Shown: piece after piece, positions 9,527 through 19,205 of the stretch
Layout of the letters: every line of letters begins with the position of its first letter
Position numbering within the stretch: position 1 is the first letter of the stretch
Assembly (NCBI RefSeq): GCF_000151315.2
Contig: NW_011887292.1
Span: forward strand, 1,562,541-1,611,754
From: Capsaspora owczarzaki ATCC 30864
Lineage: Eukaryota; Opisthokonta; Filasterea
DNA length: 49,214 nt
Direction: 5' to 3'
Position numbers and translations under genes: made by a program
The notes under the pieces: model-generated
The model's input: the letters and a program-made list of their open reading frames with translations, nothing else
Told to the model about the DNA's origin: nothing
The model's database searches: none

Positions 9527-11778
9527 TTAGTGCTTGCGTGCCTTTTTGTTCTTATGCGCGGGTGCCGGCTCTTTGGTCTCTTGGTCTGGCGGAGTGGTTT
9601 CGAGTCGCTCCTTCAGATGCGAGATGTAGTTGTGCAAGATGGTGCGTTCGCCAATGCGAACACGAAGGGCCATTTTCTGGCGATGGGTCAGATCCGATTC
9701 TTTGAGACGCTCCTCGTCCTCCTGTGCGCGAGAAATGTTCAGAGACAATTCAAAAGAGGCAAAATCAGGACACAGCCTAATGCTCAAGAGATAGACAAAC
9801 AAACAAACAAACAACAGCGGCAACAACTGTTAAAAAAAAAACAACAACCCTGACTTACCTCGCGCGTGGTGGTGTACTCTTCTGCGCGCTTTTGCCCAAA
9901 CGCCAAGAGAGTCTCAGAGACCTTCCGGCGACACTTGTTGACAAGCGTGGCGAGGAAGCTGCGGATTTCATCTTCGTCGTCCAGGGCACGGAGTGCGCGA
10001 ACTTGTTTGGGACTTTGGAACAGCAGGGCGATGGAAGCTTCAAGCTCTTGAGGCGGCAGCGCATCTGCTGGAATGTGGAATTCACTGAAATTAAAGAAAT
10101 CGGAATAAATGAGGCGGGATGCGAAGCCGAAAACCCAACAAATAACCAAACTAGCAACCAATCGAGAAGCAGCCCTTACGGCAACCAGCAACCAATCTCT
10201 TCGAGGGCCTCCATGGCTTCTTCCATAAAGCTGCAGGACTCGAAGCGCTCCTCCAGCATCTCGACGGGAATATCGACCGAGTTGTGCTCGTTGACGTCGT
10301 CAATGAAGCCATACTTGCGGAGCAACTCAGAGTTAGACAAGTCGCCGTACGTATTGTACTAGCCGTTGGGCATGATGGATACACGCATGAGGAAAACCAA
10401 ATCCAGGGAGAATGTGAGGAAAACAAGCCTGAGATAGTTCAGCGTCATCTCAATCGGCCATGTCTACGTACCAGTTCGTGACCAGCAGCACATGGCTCAA
10501 TGCATGACATGGCAAGTGTGGTCTTTCCATAAAACAAGCGAGCCTGGTCAAGTGGGATTGCATCCGTCAGTCAAGTAGATTGCGGTCAACTACCAAAACC
10601 CTCAACAAAACGCCTACATTGTTGCAGCCAGTCTTGTGATCCAGCATGTCAGCCAATGGCACCATGGCAATCTTCTCCATGCGTTTCTGGCGTTTCTGGC
10701 TGCAGCATTCATTGTTGGCGTCTCCGTCGCAGCAGTCCTCCTCTTCATCATCATCTTCGTCATCATCATCTTCGTCGTCGTCTTCGGAGAAGCTGTACGC
10801 CATGATAACAGAAGCCACGCGATGGTACAATGCCATGTTATGCACCTTCAGGTCAAAGTGCGTTGGGTGCAGCTACAAATCGACAAGTCGATTGTCAGTG
10901 TTGAGCCATTTTTCAGCACATCAAACGCAAGCACAGTGGCGAAACAAACCTTCATGAAAGGGACAATTTGCTCCGTGAAAATCGTCTCGGCGTCTTCTTT
11001 GCCAAGGTGCGCTACACAACCCCCCCAATACAAAATAAGTGAGCAAAAGCCGAGAACTAAAAAAACTAAGCTGCTTCTGTCAGCGTACAAAGAGTGGAGG
11101 TGCCTTCCAGGAGCTCGAGATCGTCGTCATTCCAAAACATCGGTGTGTCCAGCGTCTCGGGCAGCAGGTCTGCATATGGCAAGAAGCGAGCGATTTGAAA
11201 CCAAATGTTTCAAAATCGACGGTGAGCGACAATCGCTTTCGAGTCCCCCCCAAATGTTCTTTCAAAGTCCGTACCGAGGTATGGCCGCCAGAAGGAGTCC
11301 TTGTTGGTGATCTCGTACATCATTGCAACGACGAGCGGCATCCATCCAACAAGCGCACAGGCCTCCTTTTTGTTTTCCAGCAGGAGCTCTGCGATGGACG
11401 ACGTCGACGCGCTCAGCAGCAGTTTGCGCGGGATGGAGAAGAGCTCCTCCTCCTTCTACACGATCGCGCACACACACAAGCCCACAAGCCCACAAGTCCA
11501 CAAGCCCACAATGTCAAAACCAAGTGAGTGAAAGCCGAGGCGGAAAGCTGCTTCTGCTGCTGCCGGTCCAAGGTCCTCGTGGCTGTCTGTTGGCTTACAT
11601 CGAAGCCGGCCTCGGCAGACGCGATGACGCGACGGTGCAGCACCTGAGTGCGCGAGTCTGCGTTGAATGCTGCAGTTGCCTGCAGGGTCAGTTTGGGAGA
11701 CACGGTCGCGCCGTTCGCTCGCAGCCACGCGATGAAGCGGTCGCCAACCGGATCGTCCACACGCTGCTGCTCAGCCAT
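9527..11778 (-). CDS. SETD6/Rkm4-like SET-domain lysine methyltransferase
   Basis: Nine exons join in frame to 476 residues: 11778-11599, 11455-11275, 11169-11089, 11011-10950, 10872-10618, 10543-10472, 10358-10180, 10084-9859, 9721-9527. The length matches SETD6 (about 470) and yeast Rkm4 (about 490). The start reads GDRFIAWLRANGATVSPKL. A split SET domain follows: RRVIASAEAGFD|KEEELFSIPRKLLLS, then MVPLADMLDHK, then the SET core ending in YNTYGDLSNSELLRKYGF (YNTYG and SNxELLRKYG are SAM/catalytic motifs). The Rubis-subs-bind-like C-terminal domain and a Lys-rich tail come last. Rkm4 methylates ribosomal protein L42 and SETD6 methylates RelA; the substrate here is unknown. An odd insert sits in the middle of the domain: a run of about 16 Asp/Glu followed by Cys pairs (CCDGDANNECC, about 10700-10780). 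Confidence 0.88.
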
Positions 11779-11920
11779 TTTGTACGACTGTAGTTGCAAA
11801 GAAGAGTGAAATAAAACAAGAAATGTCATCAGATCAGTATCGAATTCAAACTGAGCCAAACATTTGCATACGTGTCAAAGTCTGAGAATTCACGCCTCCT
11901 TCCATTTCAAGAGATTGTCC

Positions 11921-11981
11921 AGTCTCTCTGTTTTCCCACTCTTTCATTCTCTTCTCTCTCTTCTCTCTCCTCTCTCTTTGC
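11921..11981 (+). promoter_or_regulatory. CT-rich tract upstream of the DPP4-like start
   Basis: About 60 bases, nearly all C and T (CTCTTCTCTCTCCTCTCTCT), end one base before the ATG at 11983. The gap to the divergent SETD6-like gene is only 204 bases, so both promoters must lie here. A core-promoter or TOP-like 5' leader role is inferred. Confidence 0.4.
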
Positions 11982-11982
11982 A

Positions 11983-14743
11983 ATGGGTCGCGAGGACTAC
12001 GAGTCAGGCCCGCTGATTGGATCGTCTGCCGGCTCCTCGGCTGCATCGCAGTCGTGGGCTGGGCGCATGCTGGCCAAGCGGCGCGTGCGGCTGCTGCTGG
12101 TCGCACTCGTGATTGCGGCGATTGTCGCCATTGCTGTCGGAGTTGCCGTCAAGAACAGCGACGACAGCAACCACGGCGGTGCTCCACGCACAGGCACTGC
12201 GTTCGGATTCCAGGACATGTTCAATGGGAACTTTAGCGTGGCGCGAGTGACGCCGACCTGGTCGACCGACGCCGACAACGCGGCCAAGTTCACCTACCTC
12301 GCCCCGCGCACGGGCGACATTGCGCAGTACGATGCGCTGACTGGCGCCACGACCACCCTGCTCGCGGCAGACGCGTTCGCTGCGCAGGGATTTGCCTTTG
12401 GCGACTACCTGCTCTCTGGGAATGGATCCGCCGCGCTCCTGATCTCCAACACAACCAAGGTCTACCGTCACACGTTCAACGCAAGCTACACGCTGGTCGA
12501 CATGACCACGCAGACGCTCGTCCGTCCGTTTGTGCTCGAGGACCCGGACATCCAGCTGGCCGTCTGGGCGCCGACGGGTGCTGGGATTGCCTACGTCAAG
12601 AGCAACAATCTGTACGTGGTCGATGCGGCTGCAGGCGCGACGCCAACCCAAATCACCACGTCAGGCACGACAGATGGCACGTTTGTGCACGGTATTCCGG
12701 ACTGGGTCTACGAGGAAGAGGTGCTCGCAAGCAACTCGGCGCTGTGGTGGTCGCCAGGAGGCTCGTCCATTGCCTTCATGTCGTTCAACGACACCCAAGT
12801 CCCGTTCTACACCTTCCCCCGCTACCCTCTGACGCCGAGCAACCCATACACCGAGCTCGAGTCCTTCCGCTACCCGAAGGCTGGATTCAACAACCCCACG
12901 GTGGCCCTTTCCGTTTTTGTCCGCGCGACCCAAGAGCTGCTCGTCCTCGACCTTGCGTCTGGACTCATCCCGGACCCGGCCACGACCGACTTCCTCCTGA
13001 CCCAGATTACCTGGATTAGCGACACCCTCCTCACAGTCCGCCAAATGCCGCGCATCCAGCAAGAGTCGGTTCTGCTTGTTTGCGATATTTCAGCCGCGAA
13101 CGCCAGCGTCGTTCCTTGCGCAACCGCCACCCACCAGCAAAGCACCACTGGCTGGCTCGAGACGTATGCCGGGTCGCTCCACTTCCTTCCCTTCTCGGGC
13201 CAAGGCGCCGTCACCGCCCTCGACATTGTTGAAATCAACGGCTTCCCCACATTGGCCGAGTACAAGCTCACCTTCCCCTTGTCTGACACCCCCGCTGTGC
13301 CCACTGCAGTGACGGATGCCAACTGGGAGATTGTGTCCATCGACGCGATCGATACCACCTCGAGCAGCACCAGCTATCGTGTCTTTTTCACGGCTGTCGG
13401 TCGGCCTGAAGCTGCCGGCGCTGCCAACCCCAGCCAACATCACATTTACGTGTACGAGTCCTCATCTGGTGAGATTTCGTGCATCAGCTGCACCGTTGAC
13501 AAGACGTGCACCTGGAATGCCGCGTCCTACGACATCCTGGCCAGCACGATTCTGCTGTCCTGCAACGGTCCGAACGCTCCCTACCAGACAGTGCGCTCGA
13601 CCGCCAATCTGGAGACTCGCGTGTTTGTCGTCGAGGAAAACAAGCCGCTGAAGGCCGCGCTGGCTGCACTCGGCGACTATGCGCCACAGCGTCGTTTCTT
13701 TACCATCCCCGTCGGCGCTCCAGGTTGGTTTTCGTTGTTTTGTGGAGGTTGACGCTTTTGTCTGGTTTTGCACTCACTGCGACTCTTCCTGTTGCCAGAC
13801 ATGTTTGCCAATGTGCTGTATCCGCCCGGTTTCGAGTCGGACGGCTCGGTCAAGTATCCCGTGCTCTTTGACGTGTACGGCGGTCCATTCAGCCAAAAAG
13901 TCGTGAGCTCGTTCACCATGGGCTACCAGGCCTTCCTTGCGAGCTCTCTTGGATATATTGTCGTCAGTGTGGATGGCCGAGGCACTGGCGGCCGCGGCGT
14001 TGCGTAAGTTTCTGATGATGGAAATTATGTTAGGTTTCTGTTGTTCTAAGGTTTTATTCGAACGTTTTTTTGTTGATGTGAAATACTCCCACAAAGGTAT
14101 CGCAACGCTGTCTATCGTCAACTGGGTCATGTTGAAACCATTGATCAAATCGCCGCAGCTCAGTAAGTGCACTCCTTTTGGTTACATTTTTTGTTTTGCA
14201 TCAAAAGCACATTGCTACCGTTCACAGCAACTAATGTATTCTCCTGACTATTTTGCGCTCTGCAGATACTTCCAAACGCTACCTTACGTCGACAAGGACC
14301 GCATCGCAGTGTGGGGCTGGTCGTACGGCGGATTCATGACCTCCAGAATTGCGACTGCCGGCTCGGGCACCTTCAAAGTGGCCATGGCCGTCGCTCCTGT
14401 TATTGAGTGGGAAGAGTATGACTCGATCTACACCGAGCGGTACATGGACACGCCCCAGGGCAACCCTGCCGGCTACCAAGGAAGCTCTGTGCTCAACTCT
14501 GGCCTGGCGAACATTTCCAAACTCAAATACCTCGTTGTGCACGGTACCGGCGACGACAACGTCCACTTCCAAAACACGGCCGGCCTGGTGTCTGCGCTGA
14601 CCGCAGGCTACATTGACTTCCAGGTTCAGTTCTACACCAACCGCGACCACAGCTTGAACGGTGGAGGCACTTCGCAGCACTTGTATCGTCTGTTGACCAA
14701 CTTTTTGCAGCGGGGTCTTGATCGCAAGGAGCTTGTCGTGTAA
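11983..14743 (+). CDS. Dipeptidyl peptidase IV-type serine peptidase (S9B), type II membrane protein
   Basis: Four exons, 11983-13723, 13799-14003, 14097-14162 and 14266-14743, give 829 residues. The chosen ATG opens a short cytosolic tail, then a membrane helix at about residues 38-60 ([20 protein letters not shown]). This is the type II layout of DPP4, FAP and fungal vacuolar DapB. The beta-propeller includes DWVYEEEV at 240-247, the double-Glu motif that binds the substrate N-terminus in DPP4. The hydrolase domain has the complete triad: Ser690 in GWSYGGF, Asp768 in [10 protein letters not shown] and His799 in [10 protein letters not shown]. These enzymes remove X-Pro or X-Ala dipeptides. 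A surface or vacuolar location is inferred from the anchor. Codon use is GC-rich, like its neighbours. Confidence 0.95.
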
Positions 14744-17143
14744 ATGGCAGATTTCTCAGTCAGACTGGCGAGAATAAAAGAAACAAAAACAAAAAAAAAA
14801 GATTCGCAAAGAACAAACAGACAAAAACGAGGACGGACGACAATGTAAAATAATGAGTATTGCAAGTTTTCGGTCAATACGAGAAAAGGCTATTCAAGGG
14901 GAACTGCGCCAAAGAAATAGAAGGAGGAAGAAAAAGGAAAGGAAAGGAACGAAAGGAGATTTGCGAAATTCCAATTTGGGGTTGCGTGTGTCAGTAATCT
15001 GTTCAAAGTTCTCCTGGGCATCGCCTGGCCGTCAAGTTGGCAACCAAAATGAACCAGCCGTGGCAACCGGTACGCATCGTGGTCGCGCAGTGTGGGTGTG
15101 GAAACATGCGATGCGGTCAAGATTCTCGGCGGTGTGCGGCTTCATCAAAAGCCAATGCAAGCGTCAAAAAAAGCAGATGGACTGGCAATGAAAACAAAGC
15201 CAAAAACAAGCAACACGTAGGTGTGCTCAATTGACCAGTTTCTCGGAGGAGAAAGCAGACGGGTAATGCAGCGCGTTCCTCCATGACTAGGAAACGCTGG
15301 GCAAGCAAATCACCCACTCGTGTCGAAAGAAAAGAAAAGAAGATAAAAGCGCGCAGTCTCAGCGGACTGAGCTATGATCGAACATGCCGCAGCAGTCCCA
15401 CCCACCACTGAAAAAGGTGAGCTCTGGGAGTCTGGGAACGCTGAAAACCACCAATCGCTCCATTTCTCTTGTGCTCAGTTGGCAATGCTCGTTTGCAACC
15501 GAATCTCTTGAATCTCTTCATCGCGAGCCCACACAGAAACGGACATCATTTCTCCCCCTTGAAGTCAAACAAAAGACTTGGATTCGGTGGTAGGCCCTTC
15601 TGCCCGACCCCGCGCAATTGCTTTCGCATTGATCTCGACCAGATAAGCAAGTTGCAATCGAAATGGATCTCTTCGAATCAACGCGGCTCTGGCGGTTGTG
15701 ATGCGCGGATCTTTCGCATCGTGTGAGACTCTTTTCTGCCAACAAAACAAGCGCAAGAACGCTTGCAGCAGGAGCAAATCAAGGGGGCCACCGAATGTTT
15801 GCGCGGGTCGGATTCTGGCAGACGTTCTTTTGCAGATGCACGTCCCTCCTGGTGGAAGGTCGATGCACGAGCGAGGTTGGAAAACCTGATGGCCAGCCAC
15901 CCAAAACGAGAAAAAAAATTGTTCGACAAAAGCGGGAAAAGCGCCGTCTCTGCAGCAAGTGCTCCATCGAGATCACAAGCAACACGAACAAACGAGCACC
16001 TTCAAAGCCAAACATGGAAAAAAGCACGGGGAGATGGAAGGCGGGTGGAGAACTGTTTCAGGATCTCAGACGCCATGGATGAGCCGCTTTTCAAGGTGCA
16101 AGTGCCTTTTCGTTCGCGCACCTCGGCGAACTCGAGATCGAGGCAGAAATCGAAAGCGGATCTGCGTCCCCAAACTATCACAAAACCCGAGCATCTACTG
16201 CCAAACAGAGTCTCACTGGTGCTCTCAAGCAGTATAGCAGTGTGTGTGAAGCTTGGGGGAAAGCGTCGAATTCGCTCCTGCAATCTCGACTCGCAGCGAA
16301 AGGCAAATCGCGATGATCATGGCATTCTTGCAACACTGTCATTGTCATTGTTATTGGCTCTCATTCTCTTCAAGCAGTGGTCGAGACAACGTTGGCAAGC
16401 CAAATGCAAACAGCAGCTCAGTGCCTCAGTGCCTCCCCCGCGTGCTCGTCTTCTTTCCCCCCCCCCTCCACCGTGTGTGCCTTGGTGACTAACTTGGCCA
16501 AAACAGCGTGGTTCGCCATCTCAGTCTGCGCCTATGCACCTCGCTCCCTCCTCCACTTGCCCTCCAACCATGCTTTTGTTCTTTGTTCGCTTTCAACGCG
16601 ACTACAAGAATCGCACCCGCGCTCCAAAGCAAAATGCGCTGCTGCTTTCCAACACAACAGTGCGTCAAGACTGTCGATCTGCAAGTACCGCGGGTGTTTG
16701 ATTGTTCGCGTTGTGATGGTGAGCAACGCAGGGAAAGAGATGGAGAGAGCGAGGAGCGAACCTCTCTCTCTGCTCCTGTCCTCTTCCACCGCGCAGCCAC
16801 ACCAACGCGTTCCCGGCCTCAAATCTTTTTCTAGTAAACATCATTCACAGTGGCAAGCAGAAATTGGAAACAAAATCGCAAAGACAGAGAGATCGAGAAA
16901 AAGAGAAAGACAGAATCAGCGCTTGTTCAGTCACAGTTACTTGCCCTTTTGTTAGAGAACGACGACTGATCCAAAGTCAACCTAACACCATTCGGATGAG
17001 TAATGCATGAATGAATGAAATTTGGATAGTTGGACAATGGAGACTCCAATCTCAAAGGCTCAGACTATCGACTAGTTTGTTCTTTGTCAACTCACTCCTC
17101 TTGCATTTCGCATCATCCATACGACCACGACCACAACGTAGCA
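14744..17143. other. Gene-poor 2.4 kb stretch
   Basis: No exon, tRNA or known small RNA is recognisable on either strand. Open frames exist (for example about 15763-16488 on +) but lack conserved motifs and have coding-unlike composition. The stretch holds purine-rich blocks (about 14900-14960 and 16890-16920) and a short C run near 16450. Some of it probably carries the DPP4-like 3' UTR and the KICS2 5' UTR or promoter. A decayed mobile element or an unrecognised noncoding RNA cannot be excluded. Confidence 0.5.
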
Positions 17144-18945
17144 ATGACGGATGCGACAGTGAGCCCTGTCGTGCTCTCCGAGTTCTACTCTGCGCTCGCC
17201 ATGTCGGACTGGGCTCGAGCAATGCGCGCAGTGACGCTCAACGCAGTAAGAACTGATCTCCGACTGAACGGGTCGACCCGTCTCATGTCTCTTTGCTTTG
17301 TGAAATCTCAATCCCGCCCCGCCGCCCACCGCTCGTGCTCTGCTCCATTGGCTTTGCTGCTGAAAACTGCAGAAAAAGGAGCGCGAGCTCAAGAAGACGT
17401 CCGTCGCCTTCTTCAACCACCATCTGTTGACGGTGCTGAACCAGCTCGTCGCGGCGTGCCAGATGCACGGCTCGCTCATCTTCTTGGAATACAAGTGGTT
17501 TCGCAAAAACACACTCGCGCTCACGTACACGACGCTCTTGGACGAGCTCGCGCGGACGGAAGGCATGCTCAAGGACGGCGCTTTGCTCCAATCCGACGAG
17601 GAGACGCGGCTGATCCAGGCCGTCTGCGTGCACACTGCAACGTTCTTGCGAGCGCGATTGGAGCTCATGCAAGCGTACATTGGACTCGCGTCACTCACAG
17701 TGCCCAGCATCCCCCAGTACCTCGAGATTGTCGCCGCGCTGCGAACGACGCTGGAGCGCTACCGCGCAGGCCTGGGACACCCCCTCTTCTTCCCACTCAA
17801 GCTTGGCCATGAAGTTGAAGTAACCATCCTGCTTTCGCTACTGTTGGCCCAGGTGGCCATGTGCGAGTATCGGTTTGTGGACGCGGTGACCAACTTGTTT
17901 CGCGCAAAAGCCGAGTTTGAGCGCTGGCGTCGCATCATGATGGCGATTGCCGTCGATCGACCATACCCTGTGCCATTACAACCGGGCGAGTCGCAGTCCC
18001 AGTCGTCTGCTCCTGGCGCGGCTCCTGCAGGAGCCCAGACTCCGCTTCCAGAGTCCTCGACCGCTTCAAATCCCTTGCTGTCGTCGTCATCGTCAGTCCC
18101 CACCTCTCACGCGGACCCATTATCGCTGCCAACTCACCACAACATTCCTCCGCTCGTCATGGACTCGTCCACCTCACTCAGCTCGTTCCAGCCTCCAAAC
18201 ACGTACAAGTGGCTCAACGCCTTCCACTCCAACCTTCTCTCCAAGTTTGCCCTCTACTTTCACCATATGCTGCGCAAGCACACTGCACTCGATATGAAAA
18301 ATCTCGTGGCCCGTTGCGATGTCGACTTGGTTGGCACCATTCGCTCATTCCACCGCAAGACCAACGCGCTCGTATCCATTGTGCTGTGCGCAGAGGACCT
18401 GCCATTCTCCATGGACGGATACCTGCACCCCTCACAAAGGCCCGACCCACCCACAGGCATGCAGTGCTATCCAGCCATTTTCAGTTATCCGGGAGAACGG
18501 CCACTGGAGCACTGGCCGAGCGTTGTCTCGCTCATTACCTCCAATAGCTCTGCACTATCGTCGACGCGTCGCGTGTACTTTTTCGACCCCAGTCCGAAAG
18601 TGCAATCCACGTATTTCATCACCTCTGTTGACTCCAATGTCTACTGCGTGGTCATCTTTACCCAGCAAAAGCGGCAAGAGAATGACCAGGCGGTCATTGA
18701 CTTTTTCGCTAGTAAGTGGACCCGTCTCTTTTTGGGTTGTCTTGCCTGTGATGGCTGTGGTTGCTTGATTGGTTTGAATGGGGTGTGAAGGCTTGATTTG
18801 CAAAAACTCATCATGATGTCATTTTATTGTTGTTGCTGCCCTCTCTCCGACTCTATGACACAACACAGCCCTTTCTTTGACCTTGCGCAACACAAAGCCC
18901 ATCCAGATGCTGCTGAAGCAAGGCTGAGCATCCTTCCGTTGTGAC
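17144..18945 (+). CDS. KICS2: KICSTOR subunit KICS2 (C12orf66-like)
   Basis: Three exons, 17144-17245, 17373-18711 and 18869-18945, give about 505 residues. Recognition rests on FFNHHLLTVLNQLVAACQMHG near the start and on the C-terminal half. There an arginine-rich HFYD/YFFDP element precedes KVQSTYFITSVDSNVYCVVIF, almost as in human KICS2, followed by QENDQAVIDFF. In animals KICSTOR (KPTN, ITFG2, KICS2, SZT2) tethers GATOR1 to lysosomes and is needed to switch off mTORC1 on amino-acid loss. A Ser/Pro/Gln-rich insert (about 17970-18180) makes this protein longer than the human one (about 446). The final exon is short, and its C-terminus (RLSILPL) does not resemble the human end, so that last splice is less certain. 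Confidence 0.82.
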
Positions 18946-19141
18946 ATTGAATCGACCTCCAGCCACTTTCGTAATTTTTGTTGCGCGCTCTCGCTTCCAT
19001 CGAGCACCAACTCGTTAATACACCCAATGAACCTTGTTTTTTCCTCCCCCCCGCCACCTTGCTTTCCATCACGTCTCACTGTTCGACCCAACGCAACAAC
19101 TAGTTTCAATAGTTCTCAGCATTCGGTTTCCGCAATGATAG

Positions 19142-19198
19142 TTTTTTTTTTTCATTTCACTCATTTTTTTTCAATTTTTAATTTTTTTTTTTTTTTTT
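19142..19198 (+). promoter_or_regulatory. T-rich tract just before the WARS start codon
   Basis: A nearly pure T/C leader ends in 17 T residues, 7 bases upstream of the ATG at 19206. Similar tracts precede several other starts in this window. A promoter or leader role is inferred. Confidence 0.4.
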
Positions 19199-19205
19199 GG
19201 CCAAA

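Noticed and set aside
15763-16488. A 241-codon plus-strand frame in the gene-poor stretch.
   Set aside because: It lacks a good start, conserved motifs and the codon bias of neighbouring genes.
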